NCBI GenBank assembly: GCA_040756575.1
Contig: JBFLYP010000008.1
Location: forward strand, 39,525-103,524
DNA length: 64,000 bases
Direction of reading: 5' to 3'
Origin: DTYU01 sp040756575
GTDB taxonomy: Bacteria > Bacillota > Desulfotomaculia > Desulfotomaculales > Ammonificaceae
Part shown: positions 26,076 through 34,617 of the stretch, piece by piece
How positions within the stretch are numbered: position 1 is the stretch's first letter
How the letters are laid out: each line of letters begins with the position of its first letter
The notes under the pieces: generated by a model
Told to the model about the DNA's origin: nothing
The model's database searches: none
What the model saw: only the letters and a program-made list of their open reading frames with translations
Program-made: the position numbers and the translations under genes

Positions 26076-27207
26076 TCGGTTGCTTATGCAGGAGGAAGTG
26101 GATGCGCTCTTAAGCTTAAACCGGCAGCAAGCTGTGGAACCCGATCCGGGAGAGACAGGGCCGGCAGAGAACCCCCCGGCCTCATTATGGGAGATGTTGG
26201 ATGAAGAGAAAGACGCACTCGGTGAGATTGGCAACATTTCCATGAGGTCTGCGGCAACGGCACTTTCCGAGCTTTTAAAGCAGAAGGTGGCCATTACCAG
26301 CCCCCAGGTAAGAGTTATTACCAAAGATGAACTGATAAAGGGCTTTACCGTGCCCTACGTGATAATCAAGGTCCGGTATATACAGGGACTTAAGGGTACC
26401 AGCCTTTTGGTGGTTAAGACAAATGATGCGGCGGTGATCGCTGACCTCATGATGGGAGGCGACGGTCAAAACCCGCCGGCACAGTTGGGTGAGCTTGAAC
26501 TCAGCGCAGCAAGTGAAGCGATGAACCAGATGATGGGTGCTGCAGCCACGGCACTGGCGGAGATTTTCAAGCGGACGGTCACCATCAGTCCGCCCGATCT
26601 TTATGTTTTTGACAAGGATGCGAGAGGAGAAAAGCCTGAATTCGATTTTACCGATCCCATTGTAGCCGTTTCCTTCAAGATGATTGTAGAAAACCTTTTG
26701 GACACCGAGATTATCCAGGTCTTAGAGGTACAAACGGCAAAGGAGGAAGCTAATCTCTTTTTGGCGACCGTCGATTTTTCGGAGATCGAGAATAAACGGG
26801 AAAGGGATGACGTGGCGGAAAAACTTACTGCACCAGCCTCTAAGCCTGAAGCGCCGTTATTTACGCCGCCGTTGTCACCGGAGGCCGTCCCCGCAGGTAA
26901 ACCCGAGGAGGTGCCGCCCGGTATTGACCCGAGAAAGCTTGACCTCATCCTGGACATTCCGTTAAAGGTAACGGTCGTATTGGGTAGAACCAGGCGGCCG
27001 ATCAAGGATGTTCTTTCCCTTTGTCCCGGAAGCATTGTGGAGCTTGCCGCACTGGCTGACGAGCCGGTAGAGGTACTGGTAAACGGAACGTTAGTAGCAA
27101 GGGGAGAGGTGGTGGTAGTTAACGAGAATTTTGGCGTCCAGATTACCAGTATCATCACCCCTCAAGAAAGACTCCAATACCTTGCTAACAGCGGCCGGAA
27201 AGCCTGA
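26068..27207 (+). CDS. fliY: Flagellar switch phosphatase FliY
   Basis: FliY combines a CheC-like CheY-P phosphatase with a FliN domain in the C-ring. From TTG 26068 it has 379 residues: a FliM-like N-terminal peptide (LLMQEEVDALLSL), two phosphatase motifs (ALGEIGNISMRSAATALSE and SAASEAMNQMMGAAATALAE), a Pro-rich linker and a C-terminal SpoA domain (LDIPLKVTVVLGRTRRPIKD). AGGGAGG sits eight bases before the TTG. This is the last gene of the flagellar block. Confidence 0.93.
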   Translation: MADRLLMQEEVDALLSLNRQQAVEPDPGETGPAENPPASLWEMLDEEKDALGEIGNISMRSAATALSELLKQKVAITSPQVRVITKDELIKGFTVPYVIIKVRYIQGLKGTSLLVVKTNDAAVIADLMMGGDGQNPPAQLGELELSAASEAMNQMMGAAATALAEIFKRTVTISPPDLYVFDKDARGEKPEFDFTDPIVAVSFKMIVENLLDTEIIQVLEVQTAKEEANLFLATVDFSEIENKRERDDVAEKLTAPASKPEAPLFTPPLSPEAVPAGKPEEVPPGIDPRKLDLILDIPLKVTVVLGRTRRPIKDVLSLCPGSIVELAALADEPVEVLVNGTLVARGEVVVVNENFGVQITSIITPQERLQYLANSGRKA

Positions 27208-27265
27208 GTAAAGTTTAAGACGTCTGCTCCAATGCCGGGGGTTTTGTAGGTTTGAGAGATTATTA

Positions 27266-27294
27266 TTGACAGTTTGGGTTGACCAAATTAATAT
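27266..27294 (+). promoter_or_regulatory. Strong sigma-A promoter before the polymerase-TPR gene
   Basis: TTGACA (27266-27271) and TAATAT (27289-27294) are separated by 17 bases, predicting a start near 27301. The terminator-like hairpin at 27311-27331 lies just inside the predicted transcript. Confidence 0.75.
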
Positions 27295-27310
27295 AAATGA
27301 AGGTGTGGTG

Positions 27311-27331
27311 GGCGCCGTGCGGCGCCTTTTT
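27311..27331 (+). terminator. Rho-independent terminator of the flagellar operon
   Basis: GGCGCC-GTGC-GGCGCC followed by TTTTT. It would end transcripts coming from fliY. It lies after the promoter for the next gene, so that transcript would start about ten bases before the hairpin. Confidence 0.8.
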
Positions 27332-27348
27332 GACAAGGTGGTCGGAGG

Positions 27349-29760
27349 ATGGTTGCCAAAGCGCAGGTTAAAACAAGAACGGTTTCAGTTATGCAGGGAG
27401 CGCCGCTTCCGCTGTCACACAGCATCGCTTTTTGGGGAATAGCGGGCCTTCTGTTTTTTACGCCGTTTTTCCGGGGACTTTTCTTCCCGCCGGAACAGGA
27501 ACGGGCGCTTGTTGTGGGGGCTGTGGCTTTCCTGCTTGTTTACCTCGGCAGGTGGCTGCGCTGGAATTCCCGGTTTTTTATACACCCGCTGGACTTCCTG
27601 ATTGCCGGTTTCCCGCTGATTTATGTTCTGAGTTCGTTTGTCGCGGTTAATAAAGGCTTGGCAGTAAATGAGATAGTAAAGGCCTCTCTCTACTTTACCG
27701 TATTCTGGGCGGTTTCGCGGCTGGTCACCGGTGAGGAGGTGATCAGGCGTATCTCTTGTGTCATATGGGGGAGCGGTGTCCTGGTAGCCCTTGCCGGTCT
27801 GGCGACTGCTACCGAAATAATATTCATCCGTGACGGCTTCTTGGGAGGCCGCATCTATTCTTCATTCCAGTATCCAAACGCCCTCGCCAACTACTTGCTT
27901 TGCGTTCTTATACTTGGTGTGTACTTATGGGTTACAGCGCTTGGCCGGGGTGCCGGCATTAAGGAGGTGTGGACGTCAAGACCCGCGTGGGTTGACCGCC
28001 TCAACCCGGTCTCATACCTCTTTGCAGCCGGCAACTTTTTGCTCGCTGCTGTTTTCTGGGGGGCGAAATCGAACGGCGGTATCCTGACTTTAATCCTCAT
28101 CGGTCCCTTGCTCCTTTTGGGAGTACCAAAAGAGAAAAGACTGCCGTTATTCCTGCATGCCTTGCAGGTCGGTCTTCCAGGCCTCCTTGTAGCGCTGGTC
28201 TTTATCAACCAGGCGATAGGAAAGAAGTATGATATAGCTTGGCTGACGGTTTTCGGGGGCCTCGTGGCAGCAGTCGGCCTTCAAGTGGCCTATGATCTTG
28301 CGGTAAAGGGAAGATGGGTCAGAAAGATCAAGTTGTCCCCGTTGGCCCTGTGTGCCGGTGGTACTCTTTTAGCCGCCGGCGCCGGTGTCGCTTTTGCCTT
28401 GCATCCCGGGTTGTTGCAGAGGTTCCTCGCGCTTATCCACTTCCGGAATGCGGTGGAACGGCTTTACTTCTATCGGGACGCGATTGAAATGATCTTGGCC
28501 CGCCCGTTGATGGGCTGGGGCGGCGGTGGTTGGCAGGAAGCTTACCGGGCTTACCAGGATTACCTTTACAATTCCACGCAGGTTCACGGTTACTACTTCC
28601 AGGTCGGAGTGGAAACAGGTTTAATAGGCCTCGCCCTTATTGTCGGCATCTGGCTGGCCTTTCTGCATACAAGTCACCGCCTGTACCACGGCGCAGGACG
28701 TGATGACGGCCGCAGGTTGTTAGTGTGGGTGATGACGGTGGCCGCGCTGAGTATTGGTATTCACTCGGCTATAGACTTTAATCTTTCGCTCTCTGCGCTG
28801 GCGTTGGTTCTCTTCGCCATTTTTGGAATAGTTGTGGGTTTGGCCTTGCCCGGGGAAGATGAAAAGGTTGACAAAAAGCGGCGCAAGGTGAAGGAACCGA
28901 GAAACGTCACGCCGCTGGCGGTGGTGGTTATTGCCGTTTTAATCATGGTTGCCGGAGGGTTCAGCCTGGCGCGGGCTAATAGTTATGCCGTCAGCGCAGA
29001 GGCTGCGCTCAGGAGCGGCAACGGTTCTAATGCGGTTAAAATGTTCGAACGAGCCAAGGCGTTTGACCCCTTCAGCGCCGAGTATGACGCCATGCTGGGA
29101 CGGATTTATCTTAACCCCCAGATGGGGAATCCAGAAAAGAGCGTTAAAGCCGCTGAAGCCGCGGTGGCCAAAAGCAGATACAGTGCTCTTCGCAGGGCGG
29201 AATTGGCCTCCGCTTACCATATGGCCGGCCGGTATGAAGACGCTCTCAAGGCCGCTAAGGAGGCCGTGGCCTTGGCGCCGTTCCAGGTCCAATGGTACGA
29301 ACACCTTGCTCGGTTGGCTTTTAACGCAGGCTATCTCGAGGTAAACGCTGACCACAAGGATCAAGCCCGTCCCTACTTCGAGCAGGTGGTAAAGGTGCCG
29401 GATCTGATTAAGGCCCGGATGGAAAAAGTAACGCCGCAGGAGCGCCGCCTTTGGGTGGTTGCACCGTTGATGGAACCGACACCGCCGATTGAAATAAGTG
29501 TTGGAGCCTCCCTGTATTTTCTGGGCCGGTTTACGGAAGCTGCGCCGGTGCTTGAAAAGGCGCTGAAAGAATTAGAAAAAGACGGTATCAGCGAACAGGA
29601 AAAGGAAATGTACGCGGAGTGCTGCCTGTGGCTTGCTCTTGTCTCAGAAAAGCAAGGGGATGCGGCTTCCAAGCAAAAGTATTTAGATAAAGGAAAAAGC
29701 GCAGTGCCGGGAATTGCGGAGTGGTTCGAGCATAGCGCAAAGCTGCCTGTTCTTAAGTAA
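27349..29760 (+). CDS. O-antigen ligase/polymerase-like membrane protein with TPR tail
   Basis: An 803-residue protein. The first ~510 residues contain about a dozen hydrophobic helices and a Wzy_C/ligase-type loop (YFYRDAIEMILARPLMGWGG followed by YNSTQVHGYYFQVGVETG). After one more helix near residue 530 the rest is TPR-like (SGNGSNAVKMFERAKAFDPF, YDAMLGRIYL, AELASAYHMAGRYEDALKAA). Such fused proteins attach or polymerise glycans on the outer face of the membrane. The substrate is unknown. A similar protein lies at 34722. Confidence 0.8.
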   Translation: MVAKAQVKTRTVSVMQGAPLPLSHSIAFWGIAGLLFFTPFFRGLFFPPEQERALVVGAVAFLLVYLGRWLRWNSRFFIHPLDFLIAGFPLIYVLSSFVAVNKGLAVNEIVKASLYFTVFWAVSRLVTGEEVIRRISCVIWGSGVLVALAGLATATEIIFIRDGFLGGRIYSSFQYPNALANYLLCVLILGVYLWVTALGRGAGIKEVWTSRPAWVDRLNPVSYLFAAGNFLLAAVFWGAKSNGGILTLILIGPLLLLGVPKEKRLPLFLHALQVGLPGLLVALVFINQAIGKKYDIAWLTVFGGLVAAVGLQVAYDLAVKGRWVRKIKLSPLALCAGGTLLAAGAGVAFALHPGLLQRFLALIHFRNAVERLYFYRDAIEMILARPLMGWGGGGWQEAYRAYQDYLYNSTQVHGYYFQVGVETGLIGLALIVGIWLAFLHTSHRLYHGAGRDDGRRLLVWVMTVAALSIGIHSAIDFNLSLSALALVLFAIFGIVVGLALPGEDEKVDKKRRKVKEPRNVTPLAVVVIAVLIMVAGGFSLARANSYAVSAEAALRSGNGSNAVKMFERAKAFDPFSAEYDAMLGRIYLNPQMGNPEKSVKAAEAAVAKSRYSALRRAELASAYHMAGRYEDALKAAKEAVALAPFQVQWYEHLARLAFNAGYLEVNADHKDQARPYFEQVVKVPDLIKARMEKVTPQERRLWVVAPLMEPTPPIEISVGASLYFLGRFTEAAPVLEKALKELEKDGISEQEKEMYAECCLWLALVSEKQGDAASKQKYLDKGKSAVPGIAEWFEHSAKLPVLK

Positions 29761-29826
29761 AAGTCCGGATAAAGCGGCTTGCCTGTTTGCGTCGAGTATA
29801 CGGCGGTAAACCGCGGTCGTACCCCC

Positions 29827-29855
29827 TTGACTTTCAAATGGGGTTCCGGTATACT
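29827..29855 (+). promoter_or_regulatory. Promoter of the tRNA operon
   Basis: TTGACT (29827-29832), 17 bases, TATACT (29850-29855). The tRNA-Asp begins 12 bases later, as expected for a tRNA transcription unit. Confidence 0.8.
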
Positions 29856-29867
29856 ATGTATGTCTGT

Positions 29868-29947
29868 GGAGCCGTGGTGTAGCCTGGTTTTAACATACTG
29901 GCCTGTCAAGCCAGAGATCGCGGGTTCAAATCCCGTCGGCTCCGCCA
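29868..29947 (+). tRNA. tRNA-Asp (GTC)
   Basis: The acceptor arms GGAGCCG and CGGCTCC pair fully. The anticodon stem-loop CTGGC-CTGTCAA-GCCAG places GTC in the anticodon, and the T arm CGGGTTCAAATCCCG is canonical. G is the discriminator and CCA is encoded (29945-29947). Confidence 0.96.
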
Positions 29948-29954
29948 TTAACTC

Positions 29955-30030
<76 letters not shown>

Positions 30031-30034
30031 TTTC

Positions 30035-30135
30035 GGAAGCAGGAGGCAGGAGGTCAGAGGCCGGAAATATAAGGAAGGAACCGGCAAGGCCTGTTCTGCC
30101 AAGTAAAGTCCTGCGTCCTGCTTCGTGCATCCGAC
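30035..30135 (+). repeat. Fold-back of two opposed 7-base arrays between tRNA genes
   Basis: Left array: GGAAGCA, GGAGGCA, GGAGGTC, AGAGGCC. Right array: GTCCTGC, GTCCTGC, TTCGTGC, ATCCGAC. The left reads nearly as the reverse complement of the right (15 of 16 positions at the outer end), and inner arms (AGGCC/GGCCT, CCGG/CCGG) can also pair. The whole element could fold into one long hairpin in the tRNA precursor. Confidence 0.65.
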
Positions 30136-30140
30136 ATTAT

Positions 30141-30215
30141 GCGGAAGTGGCTCAGCGGTAGAGCATCGCCTTGCCAAGGCGAGGGTCGCGGGTTCGAATC
30201 CCGTCTTCCGCTCCA
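30141..30215 (+). tRNA. tRNA-Gly (GCC)
   Basis: The acceptor arms GCGGAAG and CTTCCGC pair. The anticodon stem-loop TCGCC-TTGCCAA-GGCGA gives GCC. The T arm GCGGGTTCGAATCCCGT is canonical and CCA is encoded (30213-30215). A terminator follows closely. Confidence 0.96.
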
Positions 30216-30228
30216 GAAAGAAGACAAG

Positions 30229-30261
30229 CGGCTTACAGGTTTCAGCCTGGAGGCCGTTTTT
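30229..30261 (+). terminator. Terminator of the tRNA operon
   Basis: CGGC and CAGG pair with CCTG and GCCG around a six-base loop, with a small internal loop, followed by TTTTT. Confidence 0.7.
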
Positions 30262-30284
30262 GTTTATAAAGGAGGTTGCCAGTC

Positions 30285-30344
30285 ATGTTCGACATCCACG
30301 CGCACATCCTGCCGGGCCTGGACGACGGCCCGGAAACGGTCTAA
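30285..30344 (+). pseudogene. 19-codon remnant of a second cpsB gene
   Basis: ATG 30285 follows a perfect AAAGGAGGTTG site. It codes MFDIHAHILPGLDDGPETV, which matches the beginning of CpsB at 31660 (IDIHAHILPGFDDGPETV). Homology then stops, and a TAA is formed by the first bases of a GAACNNN array. The start and ribosome site are intact, so a tiny peptide could still be made. The rest of the gene is lost. Confidence 0.8.
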
Positions 30345-30416
30345 ACGCAGAACCCCAAAACGCAGAACGAAACACGCCGAATGCCGAACGTCGAACGCAG
30401 AACACCGAACGCGCAA
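30345..30416 (+). repeat. GAACNNN heptad array replacing the body of the cpsB remnant
   Basis: Ten or so 7-base units of the AACGCAG, AACGTCG and AACACCG type, without the usual hairpin. It starts exactly where homology to cpsB ends. Confidence 0.75.
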
Positions 30417-30423
30417 AGGGTTG

Positions 30424-30432
30424 TGATATAAT
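30424..30432 (+). promoter_or_regulatory. Extended -10 promoter before the first MNT/HEPN pair
   Basis: TGATATAAT combines an extended TG with a perfect -10 box. No -35 box is needed for this class and none is seen. The MNT start is about 92 bases downstream. Confidence 0.5.
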
Positions 30433-30524
30433 GGTAAAGTAGTGAAGGATACGGTTGGCTGTTAAGACCGAAAGATGCACCCAGTCCAAAATAACAGGTT
30501 ATTCGGTTACAGGTGTGATTGCCA

Positions 30525-30941
30525 ATGAATTCTAACCTTTTTGAAGGTCACCGGTTTATCGCCGTCCTTCGCAAGTATGGCGTGTCCGTGTGTTACCTGT
30601 TCGGGTCGCGGGCTTCCGGGCAGGCTTACGACGACAGCGACGTCGATCTGGCGGTTTTGTTCAAAGAGTACAAACCGGAGGTACATCACCTGGACTACGT
30701 TGCTGCTCTTGAAGAAGAACTGCAACAGCTCACTTCCCGGAAGGTTCAGGTACTCTGCCTGCAGGCCGTAAGAGACATCGCCCTAAAATTTGAAATAATC
30801 AGTTCAGGCAAAGTAATGTATTCCGAGGATGAGGATTTCCGCACCGATTTCGAGGATGTTCTGATCAGAGATTATCTCGACTTCAAGCCGGTACTTGACC
30901 TGTATTACCGGGAGTTGGAGGAAGAGATACTTGGGAATTAA
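30525..30941 (+). CDS. mntA: MNT-type nucleotidyltransferase antitoxin (MntA-like)
   Basis: A minimal nucleotidyltransferase of 138 residues. The active-site pattern GSx10DxD is complete (FGSRASGQAYDDSDVDLAVL, near residues 26-45). In known MntA/HepT pairs the antitoxin adenylylates a tyrosine of the HEPN toxin. ATG 30525 with AGGTG upstream is preferred to TTG 30519. It overlaps the HEPN gene by 11 bases. Confidence 0.88.
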   Translation: MNSNLFEGHRFIAVLRKYGVSVCYLFGSRASGQAYDDSDVDLAVLFKEYKPEVHHLDYVAALEEELQQLTSRKVQVLCLQAVRDIALKFEIISSGKVMYSEDEDFRTDFEDVLIRDYLDFKPVLDLYYRELEEEILGN

Positions 30942-31365
30942 CATCAACCTGGCCCGCGAGCGGATCGACTTAATATACGCTTCAGTCCGGAGGCTGGAGA
31001 AGCTGGCAGAGCTTTCACCGGATGAATTTGCCGCCAATCCCGATTACTTTGCAATCGCTGAGCATCACCTGCGGCGCGCCCTGGAGGCGGTTTTCGATGT
31101 GGGACGCCACATTATCGCCAAGGAAGGATGGGGTCACCCGCAGGATTACCGTTCTATTTTAATGCTGCTCGGCCAGAGGAGCGTGATCCCCCTGGAGTTT
31201 GCCCGGCAGATTAGTGGGATGGCCGGATATCGCAACCGGCTGGTTCACGGTTATGCCGACGTTTCCCCCGAAGAACTGCACGGGCTGATACGGCGCCGAC
31301 TCGGCGATCTCAAAGCCTTCTGCCGCTATGTGCTTGGTTATCTGAGTGCTGGGAAAAGTAAATAG
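30931..31365 (+). CDS. hepT: HEPN-domain RNase toxin (HepT-like, DUF86)
   Basis: A 144-residue all-helical HEPN protein with the catalytic and modified motif Rx4HxY visible as RNRLVHGY near residue 101. Members cleave RNA and are neutralised by their MNT partner. TTG 30931, preceded by GGAGGAAG, lies within the end of mntA, so translation is coupled and the antitoxin is made first. Confidence 0.88.
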   Translation: MGININLARERIDLIYASVRRLEKLAELSPDEFAANPDYFAIAEHHLRRALEAVFDVGRHIIAKEGWGHPQDYRSILMLLGQRSVIPLEFARQISGMAGYRNRLVHGYADVSPEELHGLIRRRLGDLKAFCRYVLGYLSAGKSK

Positions 31366-31387
31366 GCGGGTATTGGATTCCGAAAGG

Positions 31388-31632
31388 AGTGCCACATGCC
31401 GCCTGCGGCGACACCACGATGGATGAAAATATGACGACCCGTAAGCTGATTACTTAGAGGCAGTAGTTGTGACATAAACGGAACGCGGTGAGGAGCAAGC
31501 AGTACAAGGAAGGCGAAGCCGGACGGGCCGGAGCGTACTGGGTGCGTACGTGAGGACCCGGCCGGCAAGCCTGACGCAGCAATGCGCAGCTCATCGCCGC
31601 GCCCCGCGAAAGAAGTACTATTTTCGGAGGAG
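31388..31632 (+). repeat. Dispersed leader element B, longest copy, before cpsB
   Basis: Starts GAGTGCCACATGCCGC with a hairpin GCCGC-CT-GCGGC (31398-31409) and contains GTAAGCTGATTAC as in the fliP copy. It also contains AGCTCATCGCCGCGCC as in the fliQ copy. Between them is a GC-rich section with GGGTGCGTACGTGAGG and GGCCGGCAAG. The two flagellar copies look like deletion forms of this one. It ends at the cpsB ribosome site. Confidence 0.7.
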
Positions 31633-32430
31633 TTGGCCGGCAAGTTGACGGGTCCTTATATCGATATTCACGCACACATACTGCCGGGTTTTGACGACGG
31701 TCCCGAAACGGTGGAAGACAGCATACAAATGGCACGGGCATACGTCGAAGCGGGGTACGCGGCGGTTATAGCCACGCCCCACGTCATCCCCGGTGTTTAC
31801 GAAAACACCCGCGGTTCAATCCTCCGGGGAGTCAAACGGCTCCAGCAGAGCCTTGACGACGCCGGAATTCCCCTGAGCGTGCTCCCGGGCGCCGAGTACC
31901 ACCTGACCGACCTCCTGGTACCGCTGCTTAAGGCAGGCGAGCTTCTCACCCTGAACGACACCGGGAAATACCTTCTTGTTGAGCTGCCCGGGGTAGACGT
32001 TCCCGCTTACGCTTCCCAGGTGCTTTTTGAACTGCTCCTTGCCAGTGTCACGCCGATCATCGCCCACCCGGAGCGGAACGGTTTCCTGGTCCGGAGGCAC
32101 GAAGCTTTAGCCGATATGTGCAGCAAAGGGGTTCTGGCCCAGGTCACCGCGGGTGCGCTCACCGGGCTTTTCGGTACGGCACAGAAACGCGCGTGTGAGA
32201 AGTTTATAGAGGACGGAACGGCGCAATTCTTAGCCACTGACGCACACAGCCCCGGGTGGCGCCTCCAGGCAGGGGCGGAAGCCGCAAAGCTGCTCGGGGC
32301 CAAGGGCAGCGAGCTGATGTATGAGCACCCCGCGGCGGTGATTAACGGCGCCGTTCTCGAAGCTGCGGCCTGCCGGGAGGGAGCCCGGTTTCGCTCCCGA
32401 CGGTTCAACCCTCCCGGCAGGAGAAGCTGA
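31633..32430 (+). CDS. cpsB: Tyrosine-protein phosphatase CpsB/YwqE (PHP family)
   Basis: Metal-dependent phosphatase that removes phosphate from the CpsD tyrosine kinase and so controls polysaccharide synthesis. About 265 residues, with PHP motifs DIHAHILPGFDDGP, ATPHVIPG, PGAEYHLTD, IIAHPERN and TDAHSPGW in order. The start is uncertain: TTG 31633 is very near GGAGGAG and TTG 31645 a little far. An ATG at 31582 lies inside the repeat element. Its kinase partner is at 38770. Confidence 0.92.
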   Translation: MAGKLTGPYIDIHAHILPGFDDGPETVEDSIQMARAYVEAGYAAVIATPHVIPGVYENTRGSILRGVKRLQQSLDDAGIPLSVLPGAEYHLTDLLVPLLKAGELLTLNDTGKYLLVELPGVDVPAYASQVLFELLLASVTPIIAHPERNGFLVRRHEALADMCSKGVLAQVTAGALTGLFGTAQKRACEKFIEDGTAQFLATDAHSPGWRLQAGAEAAKLLGAKGSELMYEHPAAVINGAVLEAAACREGARFRSRRFNPPGRRS

Positions 32431-32496
32431 GCCCCAAAGCGGCTGGCTTTTCTTCGCCTCTCCCATCCTCGTAACTTTCGGCCTCTAACTTTGAAC

Positions 32497-32632
32497 TGTT
32501 AAACGTCGAACCGATCTCAAAGGTACATAACCCTGGGTCTAAACGCCGAACCTTAAACGTCGAACGGACCCTAAAGGCCTATCAATATAAGCCTCAACGT
32601 CGAACGTAGAACGTAGAACGTAAGGCTAATGT
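32497..32632 (+). repeat. GAACNNN heptad array with hairpin, before the S-layer gene
   Basis: AACGTCGAACC, AACGCCGAACC and AACGTAGAACG units surround a hairpin copy GGACC-CTAAA-GGCCT (32566-32580, one mismatch), followed by the usual TATCA...TAAGCC trailer. A second, decayed hairpin lies near 32512. Confidence 0.7.
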
Positions 32633-32681
32633 CATAATATATCGCTATTTATCGAAAGTAAAATTAGGACCCCTTCCTTAC

Positions 32682-32711
32682 TTGACTTTTTATTGACTAA
32701 ATGGTTAAACT
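32682..32711 (+). promoter_or_regulatory. Probable promoter of the S-layer gene
   Basis: TTGACT (32682-32687) and TAAACT (32706-32711) are 18 bases apart. Two more TTGACT copies lie at 32693 and 32711, and the upstream 50 bases are AT-rich, as in an UP element. S-layer genes often have strong or multiple promoters. Confidence 0.5.
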
Positions 32712-32767
32712 TGACTCAAATAGGTTTCTTTTTCAGTAACCTTTCCAGGAAAGGAGGTGAAAAGGTT

Positions 32768-34519
32768 ATGCACAAGCTTTACGCAAACCGTCCCCTCCTC
32801 GGTAATATCGCCCTGGCGGTGTTTATTGCTTTCCTGGTAACGCTGGTGTGTGGCGGTATGAGCCCAGCCGCGGCGGATCCCGAGATTACGCCCCGGGTGG
32901 ATACCCAGAACCGGGTGGCGATCGAAGACCGCTACGGAAATTGGATCCTGCCGGGGGGCGATCCAGCGAAGATCAAAACCACGGCCGGCGGCAGACAGAT
33001 AAAATTTACTGTGCAAGTGTTGACTGATCCAGGCTTTGACGCTGAAGCCTTGAGCCAAATGCTGAAGATCTTCGACCGACAGGGAAGGGAACAGAATCCC
33101 GATTTTACCAAAGTTGAAAACCTGAAAACGACGAAAGTAGACAGCAGCGTTTACCACATATACCAGTTCATTTACACCTGGCGCTACGGTCAGCAATTAG
33201 AGATACCGGGAAGCCCCAATTATGAGTTCCTGGTGACAACCAGCAACACGGTCCTGGCATCAATCTACCTCGACCTTGAGGCACCGCCACCTGAGGGCGG
33301 CGGAGGCGGCGCTCCGATACCTAAACCGCGTCCGGCGCCGGTGCCAACCGAAGGTGGTATCATTACCATTGAAGGCCCGGGTAAAGCAATCCTGACCGCC
33401 GATGCCGCTAAGGTCGGCGAAATCTTGAAGACGCCGGGCGTGCAAGCCGTCGTTCTTGCTCTCGACAAGGACCAGGCCGGCGAGCAGGGTACTATCGAGG
33501 TAGCTCCTGAGATCCTGGAGAAGATCTTTGAAAAGGGCAAGAATCTCCTCTGTGAGATCGCCGGGGTCACCGTGCTCCTGACACCGGGGTCCCTCGATGT
33601 GGTGCCTTTCCTCGGCGAGAGCGCGACGCTCAGCTTTAAGGTCGCCAAAGCTGACACTGCGCCGCCGCGCGACTCGTCTTACCGGCTGGTGAGCGGCGTG
33701 AGCGACATTACTTGCCGCGCTTATTCCGGCGGCCTCGACCGCGGCGCGGTCCGGTTCAACAAACCGGTTGAGCTCGGCATCGCGTACGATCCGGCCCTTC
33801 TCGATTCCGCCGGACCGGAGGCGATGGCTGTTTACCGCTTCGACACCGCCTCTGGGCGGTGGGAGCCGGTTCCGGGCAGCCGGGTGGACCGCAGCGGGCA
33901 AAGGGTCACCTGCCGGCGCGCCTCGCTGAGCACATACGCTGCGATGGCCTACCGGAAGAGCTTCCGGGATACGCTGCGCCACTGGGCACAGGCGGATATC
34001 GAGATGCTGGCGGCGCGGCATATCATCACCGGCATCGACGCCGACCGGTTTGCGCCGGAGAAAACCGTCACGCGGGCCGAGCTCGCTGCCATGGTGGGGC
34101 GGCTCCTCGGCCTTGCGGACAGCGGTGCCGGGCTCCGGTTCAAGGATGTGTCCGCTGACGCCTGGTACGCCGGTGTGGTCACCGCTGCGGCTGAGGCGGG
34201 CCTGGTCAAGGGGTATGACGACGGCACCTTCAGACCGGAGGCCCCGGTTACGCGTCAGGAGATCGCCGCGATCCTCGTCCGGGCGCTTGAATCCGAGGGC
34301 AAGAAACCGGCGCTCACCAGCGGTGAAATCGAGACTATCACCGCCCGGTTCCGCGACAGGGCCCGGATCGGCGGCTGGGCACAGGCGGCTGTTGCCGCGG
34401 CCGTCAAAGGCGGCGTGATCACCGGCAGGCAGGCCGAGACCTTCGCACCGCGCGAATTTGCCACGCGGGCAGAAGTTGCGGCTATGTTGAAACGGGTCCT
34501 GAACAAGTTGGAGATATAG
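32768..34519 (+). CDS. S-layer-type surface protein with three SLH domains
   Basis: Exported cell-surface protein of 583 residues. A signal peptide covers residues ~1-38 (a hydrophobic run, then SPAAADP). A Gly/Pro-rich linker follows near residue 180, then beta-rich domains. Three SLH domains anchor it to the wall polymer: from about residue 400 (FRDTLRHWAQADIEMLAARH), 460 (FKDVSADAWYAGVVTAAAEA) and 530 (FRDRARIGGWAQAAVAAAVK). The perfect site AAAGGAGGTGA sets ATG 32768. It sits inside the capsule cluster, so the cps glycan may be its anchor or decoration. Confidence 0.9.
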   Translation: MHKLYANRPLLGNIALAVFIAFLVTLVCGGMSPAAADPEITPRVDTQNRVAIEDRYGNWILPGGDPAKIKTTAGGRQIKFTVQVLTDPGFDAEALSQMLKIFDRQGREQNPDFTKVENLKTTKVDSSVYHIYQFIYTWRYGQQLEIPGSPNYEFLVTTSNTVLASIYLDLEAPPPEGGGGGAPIPKPRPAPVPTEGGIITIEGPGKAILTADAAKVGEILKTPGVQAVVLALDKDQAGEQGTIEVAPEILEKIFEKGKNLLCEIAGVTVLLTPGSLDVVPFLGESATLSFKVAKADTAPPRDSSYRLVSGVSDITCRAYSGGLDRGAVRFNKPVELGIAYDPALLDSAGPEAMAVYRFDTASGRWEPVPGSRVDRSGQRVTCRRASLSTYAAMAYRKSFRDTLRHWAQADIEMLAARHIITGIDADRFAPEKTVTRAELAAMVGRLLGLADSGAGLRFKDVSADAWYAGVVTAAAEAGLVKGYDDGTFRPEAPVTRQEIAAILVRALESEGKKPALTSGEIETITARFRDRARIGGWAQAAVAAAVKGGVITGRQAETFAPREFATRAEVAAMLKRVLNKLEI

Positions 34520-34531
34520 CGGTAGAACTCT

Positions 34532-34567
34532 GGGGGCCCCGGAAACCTCCTGGGCCCCTTAATTTTT
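34532..34567 (+). terminator. Terminator after the S-layer gene
   Basis: GGGGCCC and GGGCCCC pair around a 13-base loop, followed by TTAATTTTTA. Confidence 0.75.
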
Positions 34568-34617
34568 ATATTTCGCCGGAAAAAAATGACTTTAATTGTA
34601 ATTAGCTAATTTAAAAC

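Larger units (their letters stand above)
32431..32767. other. Gap before the S-layer gene
   Basis: Holds a GAACNNN array (32497-32632), an AT-rich block (32630-32680) and a run of three TTGACT boxes. No gene is seen apart from an in-frame but unlikely extension of the S-layer frame from 32693. Confidence 0.6.

Noticed and set aside
33260..34021. 253-codon frame on the - strand opposite the S-layer gene
   Set aside because: It is a high-GC shadow of the SLH protein with Arg/His-rich composition and no family features.
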